The notes: generated from the sequence alone by a model not told the origin. Shown: positions 22,059 to 34,439, numbered from the stretch's first letter. The stretch is 64,000 bases of DNA from Bathymodiolus brooksi (GCA_963680875.1 OY804588.1:58168369-58232368); one strand, 5' to 3'. Numbers and translations: made by a program.

Positions 22059-22507
22059 CAAAATACGTTATGATTTTTGTTCGTGTGGTGTAGTTCTAGA
22101 GTTCAGTAAAATGGCGGGCAGTTCAAAGTGAAGTTTGGATTATTTTGTCGGATATACGCTGTAAAAGTAAGGAAATATTAATATTTTTGCAGATTTGAAT
22201 TAGAAAATATGTCTGAATATGAAATCTTACCTGCACTTGATCTGACACAATCCATCCATGCCAAAATTTCCATCGGAATGCACCGGGGGGGGGGTCAAAT
22301 TAAAAATTTCAATACCCTCGATAGGGCTTGAAACGAGATTAGGATAAAGATACAGACAAAAATTTCTTCAGAATCCTAATCCCAACGAGGTTATATCGTA
22401 TGTTGAGTTTGAATAGTCAGATATTTCATCGTAAATAGGATAAAATTCTCTAGGATATATAGTGAAAATACGTACCCGGACATTCTACACACCGGAAAGA
22501 AAGTACG

Positions 22508-22662
22508 CTTATATACAGATATATCATGTTTGGGAGGGGTATTTGCGAAAAATACCAGTCGAGAGACGAAAAATTTCCCGAGCCGAATGGCAAGGGAAAT
22601 TTAGTCTCAAGACTGGTTTTTATCACAAATACCCCTCCCAAACATGATATATCTGTTTAATT
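22508..22662. mobile_element. Fold-back MITE with 'acatgatatatctg' ends
   Basis: 'cagatatatcatgtttggga' plus ggggtatttg is repeated inverted as caaatacccc plus 'tcccaaacatgatatatctg', enclosing aatacc / ggttttta sub-arms. A further acatgatgtatctg copy lies at 22728-22744. The two short overlapping open frames are palindrome artefacts. Confidence 0.75.
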
Positions 22663-22874
22663 ACACCGAATATTATTTAGAACACTGGCTAAATAAATAA
22701 TACTTTTTGTTTGTCGTTTTCAGGACCTAACATGATGTATCTGTTTAATTCTACCAAATGATGTTACATAAAACGCACAACTGATAACTTTTTACAAATA
22801 AAATATCACTGCTATTAACCAATCAAAATCCAGCATTCTTATATTATAAGGTGTAATTACACAAAAAATTTCGC

Positions 22875-23080
22875 CAGTGTATACTTCATCCGGTGGATGA
22901 AATTTCCTAGTGTTTTATATCCACCAACATAAAATGATAAATGCACTAGGTTTTTTAATCCGGCAAGTGTTGGATATTTTACACTAGACCCGGATTAAAA
23001 AACCTAGTGCATTTATGTTGCTGGATATAAAACACTAGGAAATTTCATCCACCGGATGAAGTACACTGGTGGAATTAATC
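22875..23080. mobile_element. Fold-back MITE ('cttcatccggtggatgaaat')
   Basis: Left arm 22875-22975, including 'cttcatccggtggatgaaat', 'ttcctagtgttttatatcca' and 'tgcactaggttttttaatcc', is inverted at 22990-23080. An isolated end of the same family (ccggatgaagtacactggcg) lies at 58046-58098. Confidence 0.8.
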
Positions 23081-23343
23081 CAATGTTACATATTGTCTAC
23101 AATTTTGTTGAAAAATTTTAACTGTCCATAAATGATTTGTTTAAGCTATCATTAAACGGTTATGCTGCAAAAGATACGATTTGTGTTCTTTTTTTGAAAA
23201 AAAAATTGAAAAAAGACCCAAAACTATCGTTATCGGAATTATTGTCCAGGATGACAAGAATTCAAATAAACCCGCCTCTATTCATATGACCTTCTATGTG
23301 AATCCGTCTTGAGCATGCGCACTGTTTAGAAACAATAAACGAC

Positions 23344-23541
23344 ATGTCGGGAAGAGAAAGTGTCAACAGGGTTACGCGTGGAAGAAAGTGGACTTTGACA
23401 GATTCAGAGAGAAAGAGGAATAGAAATGCAGTATCTTCCAAATGGAATAAATGTAGGGGTTCAGTTGAACCGTTGGAACGAACTCAGGAAAGTGCTACGC
23501 GCCCAAACTCACGCTGAAGTGGCAAAGATTTTGCTTGATAG
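23344..23541 (+). pseudogene. First exon, copy 2 (frameshifted)
   Basis: ATG at 23344 and donor gatag|gtaatc frame a 198-bp relative of copy 1. Similarity extends over about 400 bp (23160-23573 against 19737-20130), including attcatatgacct and gagcatgcgcact upstream. It reads MSGRESVNRVTRGRKWTL, TDSERKRNRNAVSSKWNK, then an 11-bp deletion removes the RIY segment and shifts the frame, giving a stop before the splice site. So not functional as coding exon. Confidence 0.85.
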
Positions 23542-23579
23542 GTAATCCGAGCATGTTGCCTTCTTTTCTCAATCGTTTT

Positions 23580-23930
23580 TCATATTTTATGAATTTATGA
23601 TGATGCCTATGATCATTTTCGGTAGATATTCCTGATACAGAAATTTATTCTACGTCTTTTAGATACAATCGGTTCGCAAATAGCTGTTTTCCTCAACATC
23701 CATGCTGCAGCATCCGGGCTACTGGCATAAAAAAGTGTAACCCGAACCAGAAATTGACGGAAATCTTTTATTGTTGATATGATATCTTCTTTAATTTTAC
23801 GATGTTTTTCAAAAACTTTTTCATTTATTGTGTATTTTTATATACTTGAAACACATAGATTATAATAAGATGTCGAAATATATTCAAAAAGTTGAAAGGT
23901 GCAGTTTTCTGATTTCAAGGTCGGTAAAAT
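23580..23930. other. Spacer, no supported feature
   Basis: AT-rich; includes agtgtaacccgaaccag (about 23733), a word also found at 28522-28536. Confidence 0.35.
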
Positions 23931-24456
23931 GTGTGAACCCTAGACATCTCGGTACCTGGACAACTCGGTACCTGGACATCTCGGTACTGGACAGTTCAGG
24001 ATTGGATGAGACAATTCGGTACTGACTACAATTGTTATATTTTCTTCGGCTTGGCAAATATTTCTCAAATAAAGTTCAGCTTCTATCGTCTTTTGAAGTC
24101 CAACAAAAGATCAAAGCATTGATCTACATGTATGATTAAAGAAATTAAATTTGGTAATTAAAGCTATCGAATTAAAACAGTTAGGTAATCAAAACAGAAA
24201 TGAAAATAATCATCTCGTTAAGTTTATCTATGATTTATTGATAAAGGGACTTGGTTATCAAAGCAAAAGCAAATATTAATGAATTGTCTCTTTCTTCTTC
24301 TGGTATACAGCTATCCATCCACTGGATGATCACTAGCTGTTGCGCATGCGTGGGAATAAGAAATAATAATAAATTCAGTCAGTTTATAACATATTTACAA
24401 GTGGTGCCAACAGAAACAAATTTTGTGGTTAAAACTATTTACAATTTCATTTTTAT

Positions 24457-25915
24457 TTAAATTTGTGACTGTAGTAGATGGCTGAGAACAGTTGGTGTTA
24501 GCTGTTCTCTAAACGTGTTGACTGTCGGGCATAGAACTATAGTTTGAGGTAGTAAATTCCAGTGAATGATTGTGTTCGGAAAGAATGAGTACTTGTACGG
24601 ATCTTTGAATGCATGAAGATGTCTGTATGTAAATGGATGAAATTGTCTTATTCTTGGGTCTGTAGGTATTAATATTGTTGTAGGAACTGCAACTATATGG
24701 TGAACAATCTTGTAGAACATGATAAGTTTTGTTTTGAGTCGACGTTGTTGTAATGAAGGCCAGGTGAGGGTTTGTAGTATGTCTGTGACGCTGCTAGTAT
24801 TATGGTATCTGTTGCAGGCATACCTAGCTGCCCATCGTTGGACCATCTCAATTTTATTGCAATGTTCTGCAGTGTGAGGGTTCCAAACTGAGCATGCATA
24901 CTCTAGTTTTGGACGGACAAGAGATAGGTATGCCTGCTACTTTATATTTGTGTTGGAGGTTTTAAGGTTTCTTTTCAAGAATCCAAGACTTTTATTTGCA
25001 TTGGCTACTATGTTGTTAGCATGCTGTGTCCATTTCAAGTCGGATTGAAGAGTGATTCCAAGATATTTTGCTGAAGAAACTGATTCCAAAGTATGATTGT
25101 GTAGCAAGTAGTTATGTTTTACAGGATTTTTCTTGTTTGTTATTGTAAGGACTGAGCATTTGTCTGGGTGGAAAGCCATCAGCCAGTCACTTTCCCATCG
25201 TGCGGCAGCATCAAGGTCTTCTTGGAGACTATCACAATCTTTTTGGGATTTGATAGTTTTGTAGATGATGCTGTCGTCGGCGAACAGTCTGAGTTGGCTG
25301 GATTTCATATATTCTGATAAGTCATTAATATATACCAGAAAAAGAACAGGACCCAGAACTGTTCCCTGAGGGACACCAGAAGTGACCGGAGCAATATCTG
25401 ATGACTCTCCATCCAGAACCACTGTTTGTGTACGGTTTGATAAAAAGGCAGAGATCCAGGTTAATGTTTGATTCTTGATTCCATAAAATTTGAGTTTGTA
25501 TAGAAGTCGTTGATGTGGAACTTTGTCAAAGTCCATGATAATGAGATCAGTTTGAATATTTTTATCTGAATTTGCAGCAAGTTCTTGAACAAAGGACAGT
25601 AGTTGGGTTTCACAGGATCTAGAATGTCTGAAGCCATGTTGAAGATCATATAATAAACTGTTGCTTTCCAGATGGTTAAGTACATGTTTTGTAATGACAT
25701 GTTCCATAATTTTACAGCTGATACAAGTGAGAGAGATTGGTCTGTAGTTTGCTGCATTGTATTTTTCACCTTTTTTGTATGCTGGTGCAACATTTGCATG
25801 TTTCCAGTCAGTTGGTATGCAGCCAGTCTGAAGTGATTTTTGAAAAATGATGGTTAAGATTGGAGCTGTAAAATTTTGAAGATCTTTTAGTATTCTGCCG
25901 CTGTGTATTCATTGG
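24457..25915 (-). pseudogene. CR1/jockey-like LINE reverse transcriptase, 5'-truncated
   Basis: One minus-strand frame from about 25905 to 24457 reads the RT palm: YNAANYRPISLTCISCKIME, GFRHSRSCETQLLSFVQE, SGVPQGTVLGPVLFLVYIND, LRLFADDSIIY and HPDKCSVLT. A C-terminal region with PKLEYACSVWNPHT follows. An in-frame TAG at about 24936 (after TSNTNIK) splits it. Four residues before FDKVPHQ (usually FSKAFDKVPHQ) are missing. The 5' end is cut near 25915, next to a transposon at 25934. Endonuclease and ORF1 are absent. Otherwise the frame is well kept, so the insertion is fairly young. Confidence 0.9.
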
Positions 25916-25933
25916 CTGTCAATTTAATTAAAG

Positions 25934-28305
25934 CAGTGCCTGAAATGGACGGTCGCCCAGTCGCCAAATGCGACTAATATCTTATTCGGGCGACCGAAAT
26001 CTGCTCCAAATTAGGTAGTCATTGGCCCAACAAAAAGCGTTTGGGCGATTGCCTAAAAGACCGTTAAAAATTGTTGTTTTACCGCAACCGGACATATTTT
26101 ACTGTAACTTCAACGGTAGATAACTCTTCTGTTCTAGTCGAAAACAGTTTGTTACGAGCACAGCGATTGGTCCAAATACATTTGTGTAGCCAATGAATAC
26201 ACAGCTAATGTAATTTACTGTTCTCCCCAATTATGTATTTTTATCGAGCCAATCAATACACATTTCCTACACGTTTTCATGTAAGCAATCTTTTCTGATG
26301 TAGAGAGTACAACAGTATTCACTAAATATTAGAAAAGAAACGTGTTTTTTTTTGTTTCTTTATGATTTAATTATTAAAATTGTTAACTTTCACGAACGAA
26401 GTGAAAAGTTGTGAACGATAAAGAGAATTCGGTCAACTTGTAATGTTTGCGATCTGGTATCTTCCACGGTTCGAAAATTTATTAATTCAATCTGCTGCAA
26501 AATGTACATGTACTAATTTCATTTTACAGAAATCGGAAACCTTTTTGTGTCAATCCTTAGGTAATCATTGAAAAACTTTTCCTCAACAATGGAGAGAAAA
26601 TCGTTGACAGTAATGTCAAACTACGGAAACTATCTGGCCTGTCACTTCTTTTAAACTTTTCATAGTTCATCTCTCTACGTACACGGCTACATTTTAATGA
26701 CAATTGGGAGTGTTTTCTTTTTTGGAACCAGAACTTTTGTTTACAAATTAAAAAATAACAGGAAAAATTAGTTGTTTATATAACAGAAAATGACAGCACC
26801 GTTTGTTATTTCAACAAAGTGAGATACTTGTTTGGAATGAATAACCAACTGACATTACCCCGAACCACAGGCAACAGTGACACTATTTTGTTTTCCACAT
26901 TGACCCTACATTTTATTCATTGAACGTCGAGTGCCTGTGCACTTCTTCATAGTGGATTGAAACAAGTGATGTCACTCTTCACTTTGGGGAGTGCAAGAGC
27001 GGTCTTTGTAGTGGCATTAGTCTACTCTTTTCCGGATGTCTTTAATGTGATCATGGCATTGATCTCCCCTTACACAAACCAGCCTTTTATTGTCCCCATC
27101 CGACGGACTAGCATCGTTTCTTGAGACCACCCTAGCCAATGGCGTCTAGGTTGTCGATAAAGTATATAAAGATGATGTATACAATGCCATTTTACTAAAC
27201 ATAAAATACTATATATATACAAACAGATGTCTGAAGAAAAAATTATCCTTTCATTCGCTTAAAGCCTGTTTGATAAATTTATATAAAACTGAAAAAATGA
27301 TTGCTGTCCGAAATCAAATAATTGCAGAATTTCAATTACATTGGAGTACTTTTGAAAAACTGTTTGAGGATTGTTGACATAGTTTTTATTCTTATGTAAA
27401 TTCCCTTTCCATAGAGACACCACTAAATACTAACTGATATAGTCTATCTAAATATACTTTTCTTGTTTATATTTACTATACTATAGTATACTCATTACGG
27501 GATAATTAAAACAATATGAATGTTTGATCCATCCAAATAATACTTTTGTATAGTCCAATTGATTGTTTGCACCAGGCCAGACCATAAAAGTTTTATATAT
27601 AAATGCTAATATAAAGTACAATCTCGTCTTCTCAATGTCTTCTTTTTTTTCTTCTTCTTCTTTTTAAAAATACATTAAATTCTTATCTACTTTTTTTCCT
27701 AATTATACAAAAAAATATTTATCACATATATCAATAGTAAACAATTTTAAACTCTGCAAAATACCTCTTTTCTCATCTTTTATATTCTAAAAAAAAACAA
27801 AAAAACACTCCACTGCAATATACATATGATTATATATTGGAAAAGATTGTAAGAAGATTTAATTGTACTTTACTATATAGATTGTATGATGTTTTATATG
27901 TTATTATATTATTGTACTCTATTCTGTATTGATGTATTTTGCAGTTGAGAAAAAAAAAAGGTTGTCGAAAAGGTTATAACAAGTAAATTCAGGTTTCATT
28001 TGATAGCAATATATGCATTGGGGTGTTTTCGCAATTTCAGCTGCACACCCATTACTGTACCAAAATTACCTTGAAGAGCCCCAACCCCCGTGAGACTAGT
28101 GAAAGAATGAATTTTAATGTTATTGATAAAAAAAACAATTAACCTGAAAACTGTTTATATTTTGATATCTGATGTCTTTTTTTCATAAAAAAATGTCACA
28201 AAATTTATGGGCCACCATTATGCCATTTGGGCCAGTGACTAATATTTTACTGGCCCCAAAAAATTGTTTTGGGCCAGCCAAAGGCTGGCCTCATTTCAGG
28301 CACTG
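25934..28305. mobile_element. hAT-like transposon, 2.4 kb, 5-bp TSD
   Basis: Perfect 14-bp inverted ends cagtgcctgaaatg / catttcaggcactg with duplication TAAAG (25929-25933, 28306-28310). The right end carries ggccagt / actggcc words, the left gtcgccc / gggcgac words. The interior shares 'gtaagcaatcttttctgatg' with the 5.8-kb element at about 21525. No transposase frame was found; the interior is AT-rich and otherwise featureless. Confidence 0.85.
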
Positions 28306-28547
28306 TAAAGATGATTAAAAAAAACATACATACAAATTTGTATAAACAACGTCTAAATGTAAAAATACAAAATAAGTTTTTTAATTTAATCAAATTATTA
28401 TTTCCTTGGAAGTACCGATTTGCCTTTCATTCAGTACCAATATGTCTAGTACTGAGTACCGAAATGTCGCATATGTTCAGTACCGAAATGTCCAGGTACC
28501 GAGTTGTCCTGATACCAAATGTGTAACCCGAACCACAAAGGTAGATA

Positions 28548-28824
28548 AGGGACCGACCATTAAACTTGCAGGGGGGGGGGGGGTTATGGTTTTTTGTTTC
28601 GTTCAGAAATCACGAGTTAGAATATTAATTTTTTTTGTCGCGCAAAGTGCAATTTTTTTTTTCCAGAATTCAACATTAGGTTATATGACAAAAACTCTGA
28701 ATCGGATTATTTTTTTTTCCTCCACCAAAATCAGAATATTTTTTTCAGCAACATTGGGAATCAGAATATTTTTTTAGAAAAAAAACATACCCTCCCCCCC
28801 CTTCTAGTTAAATGGTCATTCCCT
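28548..28824. mobile_element. MITE with 'agggaccgaccatt' inverted ends
   Basis: agggaccgaccattaaactt with a G-run on the left is inverted on the right as C-run ttctagttaaatggtcattccct. The interior repeats 'aatcagaatatttttttcag'-type units. A related single end is at 36091-36300. Confidence 0.7.
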
Positions 28825-28829
28825 AACTC

Positions 28830-29465
28830 TTGTTCTTCCCAAACCGGAAATCTTTTCTTTTATTACAAGATTTTTATTGGAAATCCGTGTATTTTTACAC
28901 TTAAAATGTATAAATCATAATAATTTCTATTAAGAAAAATAATACATATTTTTTTTACCTTACTGGAATTTAATAAATATATATTGTAATTCAATTGTGA
29001 TTTGTTCCACTACATATTATATAATTGTGACTGTGTATTATCATATATTCTGAGCCTTAACCATTTATTGTTGATGAGTTTGTGCTAATAATAATAAAGT
29101 ATTAGTATTTGTATTATTATGACAGTTAGAATATACTAGACATGAAGGTGCCCAAGTCAACAGGTCAATTAATCTTGTGTATTGATAGCATGATAAAAAG
29201 TTTCAAAAATGATAACTGACAAGTGAAGCGATGTGTTTATTATTTCATTATTTCTTTTCTTTCCTTTCTTTTTTTTTTTGGAAAAGGGGGGGGGGGGGGG
29301 TATATTAATTTTTATTCATTTAGTTAATCTTTTCTTTTATATTATACTTGCACCGATAAATTATATAGGGTTTTGAGCAAAGTTTGAAAGTTGGTTTTTC
29401 TAGATCTTTATTTGTAGTTTTGTTTTCATTTTTTTGTTTTTGTGCATTTTTGTTTATGTTGTTAT
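28830..29465. other. AT-rich spacer with poly-G run
   Basis: No gene. Homopolymer G at 29285-29300; otherwise unique-looking AT-rich DNA. Confidence 0.4.
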
Positions 29466-29470
29466 TTTTG

Positions 29471-32400
29471 TCTTTCTTTTTTAGTTCACCTGGACCAAAG
29501 GTCCAGGTGAACTATTGCCATCACTTGGCGTCCGTCGTCTGTAGTCTGTCGTCTGTAAACTTTTCACATTTCAAGCTTCTTCTCCTAAACCACTTGGCCG
29601 ATTGGAACCGAACTTAGCAGGAATGTTCCTTGGATGGTCCTCTACAAAGTTACTGTTTTTCGTTCAAGTCGGATATTCAATACGGCTGCCAGGGCCAATA
29701 ATATGCTCTGATTGGCTAAAATTTCAAAGATCTTCTTCTCTGAAACTAATGAACTGACTGAACCCAAACTGTAAAGGAATGATCATTGGAATGTCCTTTA
29801 CCAAGTTACTGTTTTTTATGCCGATCGGAAATCCAAGATGGCCGCCATCGCAGGACATAGATTAACATTGGACCCTATGGGAAAATGTTCAAATGCCTTC
29901 TTCTCAGAAACTACAAATATGATTAAAGCCAAACTGTACATGAATGTTCATTGGATGGTCCTCTACAATCTTAAGGTTTTTTGTTCCGATATGAAATTCA
30001 AAATGGCGGCTACAGCAGGACTTAGTTTAACATTGGACCCTATGGGAAAAATGTTTCAAAATGCTTCTTCTCTGAAACCACTTGGACAGTTGAAACCAAA
30101 CTGCCCAGGAATGATCATTGGAAGGTCCTCTACAAATTTTCTGTTTTTTATGCCGGTCGGAAATCCAAGATGGCCACCACCGCAGGACATAGATTAACAT
30201 TGGACCCTATGGGAAAATATTCAAATGCCTTCTTCTCAGAAACTACAAATATGATTAAAGCCAAACTGTACATGAATGTTCATTAGATGGTCCTCTACAA
30301 ACTTTACGTTTTTTGTTCCGGTATGAAATTCAAAATGGCGGCTACGGCAGGACTTAGTTTAACATTGGACCCTATGGGAAAAATGTTTCAAAACGCTTCT
30401 TCTCTGAAACCACTTGGATAATTGACACCAAACTGCATAGGAATGATCATTGGAAGGTCCTCTACAAATTGTGTGTTTTTTATGCCGATCGGAAATCCAA
30501 GATGGCCGCCACCGCAATACATAGATTAACATTGGACCCTATGGGAAAATGTTCAAATGCCTTCTTCTCAGAAACTACAAATATGATTAAAGCCAAACTG
30601 TACATGAATGTTCATTAGATGGTCCTCTACAATCTTAAGGTTTTTTGTTCCGATATGAAATTCAAAATGGCGGCTACGGCAGGACTTAGTTTAACATTGG
30701 ACCCTATGGGAAAAATGTTTCAAAATGCTTCTTCTCTGAAACCACTTGGACAGTTGAAACCAAACTGCCCAGGAATGATCATTGGAAGGTCCTCTACAAA
30801 TTTTCTATTTTTTATGCCGATCGGAAATCCAAGATGGCCGCCACCGCAGGACATAGATTAACATTGGACCCTATGGGAAAATATTCAAATGCCTTCTACT
30901 CAGAAACTACAAATATGATTAAAGCCAAACTGTACATGAATGTTCATTAGATGGTCCTCTACAAACTTTACGTTTTTTGTTCCGGTATGAAATTCAAAAT
31001 GGCGGCTACGGCAGGACTTAGTTTAACATTGGACCCTATTGGAAAAATGATTCAAAACGCTTCTTCTCTGAAACCACTTGGATAATTGAAACCAAACTGC
31101 CTAGGAATGATCATTGGAAGGTCCTCTACAAATTTTATGTTTTTTATGCCGATCGGAAATCCAAGATGGCCGCCACCGCAATACATAGATTAACATTGGA
31201 CCCTATGGGAAAATGTTCAAATGCCTTCTTCTCAGAAACTACAAATATGATTAAAGCCAAACTGTACATGAATGTTCATTGGATGGTCCTCTACAATCTT
31301 AAGGTTTTTTGTTCCGATATGAAATTCAAAATGGCGGCTACGGCAGGACTTAGTTTAACATTGGACCCTATGGGAAAAATGTTTCAAAATGCTTCTTCTC
31401 TGAAACCACTTGGACAGTTGAAACCAAACTGCCCAGGAATGATCATTGGAAGGTCCTCTACAAATTTCCTGTTTTTTATGCCGGTCGGAAATCCAAGATG
31501 GCCGCCACCGCAGGACATAGATTAACATTGGACCCTATGGGAAAATATTCAAATGCCTTCTACTCAGAAACTACAAATATGATTAAAGCCAAACTGTACA
31601 TGAATGTTCATTAGATGGTCCTCTACAAACTTTACGTTTTTTGTTCCGGTATGAAATTCAAAATGGCGGCTACGGCAGGACTTAGTTTAACATTGGACCC
31701 TATGGGAAAAATGTTTCAAAACGCTTCTCTGAAACCACTTGGATAATTGAAACCAAACTGCCTAGGAATGATCATTGGAAGGTCCTCTACAAATTTTATG
31801 TTTTTTATGCCGATCGGAAATCCAAGATGGCCGCCACCGCAATACATAGATTAACATTGGACCCTATGGGAAAATGTTCAAATGCCTTCTTCTCAGAAAC
31901 TACAAATATGATTAAAGCCAAACTGTACATGAATGTTCATTGGATGGTCCTCTACAATCTTAAGGTTTTTTGTTCCGATATGAAATTCAAAATGGCGGCT
32001 ACGGCAGGACTTAGTTTAACATTGGCCCCTATGGGAAAAATGTTTCAAAATGCTTCTTCTCTGAAACCACTAGGACAGTTGAAACCAAACTGCCCAGGAA
32101 TGATCATTGGAAGGTCCTCTACAAATTTTCTGTTTTTTTATGCCGGTCGGAAATCCAAGATGGCCGCCACCGCAGGACATAGATTAACATTGGACCCTAT
32201 GGGAAAATGTTCAAATGCCTTCTTCTCAGAAACTACAAATATGATTAAAGCCAAACTGTACATGAACGTTCATTGGATGGTCCTCTACAAATTTACGTTT
32301 TTTGTTCCGATATGAAATTCAAAATGGCGGCTACGGCAGGACTTAGTTTAACATTGGACCCTATGGGAAAAATGTTTCAAAACGCTTCTTCTCTGAAACC

Positions 32401-33077
32401 ACTTGGATAATTGAAACCAAACTGCCCAGGAATGATCATTGGAAGGTCCTCTACAAGGTGTGTGTTTTTTATGCCGATCGGAAATCCAAGATGGCCACCA
32501 CCGCAGGACATAGATTAACATTGGACCCTATGGGAAAATGTTCAAATGCCTTCTTCTCAGAAACTACAAATATGATTAAAGCCAAACTGTACATGAATGT
32601 TCATTGAATGGTCCTCTACAAAATTTACGTTTTTTATTCTGATATGAAATTCAAAATGGCGGCTACGGCAGGACTTAGTTTAACATTGGACCCTATGGGA
32701 AAAATGTTTCAAAATGCTTCTTCTCTGAAACCACTTGGACAGTTGAAACCAAACTGCTCAGGAATGATCATTGGAAGGTCCTCTACAAGGTGTGTGTTTT
32801 TTATGCCGATCGGAAATCCAAGATGGCTGCCACCACAGGTCATAGTATTAACACAGAACCATAGGGGGAAAATGCAGAAATATATTCTTCTCTGAAGCTA
32901 TTGCACTGATTGAACCTAAACTGTGCATCAATCATTGGAAGGTCCTTTACAAACTTTGTGTTTTTTATGTTGATCGTAATTCCAAGATGACTACCACTGC
33001 AGGACATAGTTTTTACATAGGACCAATTGTTTTTTTTTATTACCAGGTGAACGATACAGGCTCTTGAGAGCCTCTGG
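29471..33077 (+). mobile_element. Helitron-like non-autonomous element with about ten 331-bp tandem units
   Basis: 5' side tctttctttt, then the hairpin ttcacctggaccaaaggtcc-aggtgaa and a 'gtccgtcgtctgtagtctgt' lead. About ten units of roughly 331 bp follow, each made of two half-units: 'ggaaatccaagatggccgcc' and 'tgaaattcaaaatggcggct'. The 3' end has hairpin aggctcttgagagcct followed by CTGG and T, the hairpin-CTRR-T pattern of Helitron termini. The open frames inside (up to 162 codons) recur with the unit and are by-products of the repeat. Confidence 0.8.
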
Positions 33078-33079
33078 TT

Positions 33080-33515
33080 TAGTTAAAAGAATCTGTTTTT
33101 CTGTATTTATTTTTTAGTTATTCATATTTTTTTTCTTTGTTTGTTTGTTTGTTTGGTTTTTGTTGTTGTTTTTTTATTCTTCAAGACCGTAATAAAGGTA
33201 TATACTGGGGAAGCTTTAAGACAGGATTTTTGTACAACTTTATTTTTGGTTAAATGTGTTTTCATTTCCTTTTGTTTTTGTTTTGTTTTGTGTTTTTTTT
33301 GTGCATTTCTGTTTTTGTTGTTTTCCATTCTTCAACAATTTAAAAGTTGCTGTCATAAATTTTTCTTGTTGTTGATTACCCTACTTTAAAAAAAAAAAAT
33401 GTATACATTTTTTTTTGTATCAGGTTCAATTATTGATTTAATCATTAGAATTATATATTAATTCATTAATCATAAATAATAATAACAAACAATTATTTAT
33501 CTTTACAATTGCTAC
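33080..33515. other. T/A-rich low-complexity spacer
   Basis: Runs of tttgtttg and poly-A; the open frames here are low-complexity artefacts. Confidence 0.5.
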
Positions 33516-33549
33516 AAATGAACAAACAGTCAGAAAAACTTTCTTTTGT

Positions 33550-33674
33550 GGTGTTTTGGCAAGATACAATAAGACAAAAATAAACATAGGCCACCAACAT
33601 GGTCGTTGGATAAAGTTGAGGGAAGCATTGAGAGTTCAAACTCATACTGAAGTGGCTGAAAAATTGCTGAACTG
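33550..33674 (+). pseudogene. First exon, copy 3 (3' part only)
   Basis: Frame reads ARYNKTKINIGHQHGRW, IKLREALRVQTHTEVAEKL then LN and a phase-2 donor position aactg|gtaaga, matching the second half of the other first exons. No ATG in this frame precedes it and the basic N-terminus and attcatacgacct block are absent. It is either 5'-truncated or an internal exon with a different upstream partner. The donor remains consensus. Confidence 0.65.
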
Positions 33675-34165
33675 GTAAGACATCCTTGTCGTTGAATTTC
33701 AAAGGGTAAAAGATCAACTAATCAAGTATTTAAAGGTATACAGACCGTTATTTTAATTTAAAAAAAATGTTTTAAGACCTAAACTTTGATTTAAAAAACC
33801 ATAAAGATATGAGTGATTCTATGAATCTCAGAAATTTACACAACACGCAAGAAGCAGGACAGTGGTAAGCTTTTTGATATGAAATCCTGATTATTTTTTT
33901 CTTCCATAGCCAAATCTTCCCGTAAATTTTAAAGGTTTTTCAATCCGCCACTGGCATTTTGTGGATTGTTGTCTCGTGTAAAAAAAAATAGTTTCGTTAA
34001 TGTTTGTTTCGTTTTTTTATTTAATTTATTGATGATTTTTTGGGGTTTCGTTTCGTCTCTTGTGTTTCGTTTCATTTCTGCTTTATCTTGTTTCATTTCG
34101 TTTCTGCTTGTTTCATTTCTTGTTTTACGATACCCTAAAGATATATTGCAGTTGACCAGCCCAAT

Positions 34166-34239
34166 ATTCATACGACCTGACAGTGAACTCATTCGGGAAA
34201 GTGTTTGCGCATGTGCGAAATTGTTTGTTGGTGAAGAAA
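34166..34239 (+). promoter_or_regulatory. Putative promoter block of first exon copy 4
   Basis: attcatacgacct (34166-34178) and tgcgcatgtgcga (NRF-1-like, about 34205-34217), the same order and spacing to the ATG as in the other copies. Confidence 0.45.
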
Positions 34240-34439
34240 ATGTCGGATGTGCAAAAATCTAATCGTGGAAGAAAAAAAACAGTGACGGATTCTTTACGAA
34301 ATCGACACAAGAAAGATAATTCAGCAAAATACAACAAAACCAGAGTATGCATAGGTGATGAATATGACATATGGACTGAACTTAATAACGTCTTACGGAT
34401 AAAAACAAACACAGAAGTTGCGAAAATTCTGTTGGATAG
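34240..34439 (+). CDS. First exon, copy 4 of the variable-first-exon family
   Basis: 200 bp, ATG to phase-2 donor gatag|gtaggt. Reads MSDVQKSNRGRKKTVTDSLR, NRHKKDNSAKYNKTRVCIG, DEYDIWTELNNVLRIKTN and TEVAKILLD. All landmarks of the module are kept: GRK, TDS, NK-R-IG, W.EL..VLR, EVA.ILLD. Divergence from copy 1 is substantial while length and splice phase are identical, which argues for selection on the reading frame. Joining to exon 2 (44356) would give LLDS-YYSL. A dead LINE lies just downstream on the other strand. Confidence 0.7.

Larger units (their letters stand above)
23930..28535. mobile_element. Possible composite element bounded by inverted 'ctcggtacc' clusters
   Basis: Left cluster (23940-24000) holds catctcggtacctggacaac and tcggtacctggacatctcgg; the right cluster (28420-28510) holds the inverse, e.g. 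ccaggtaccgagttgtcct. Both are near aaatgtgt-aaccc. The interval includes a LINE and a 2.4-kb transposon. TIR borders and TSD could not be fixed. Confidence 0.35.

Noticed and set aside
22450..22647. Overlapping 60-codon frames on both strands
   Set aside because: Both arise from a fold-back palindrome.
29838..32895. Series of 80-162-codon open frames with the same protein sequence
   Set aside because: They repeat with the 331-bp unit of a Helitron-like array and contain no recognised motif; by-products of the tandem repeat.
33966..34262. 98-codon plus-strand frame overlapping first exon copy 4
   Set aside because: Low-complexity tttcgtttc run in a different frame from the conserved exon.
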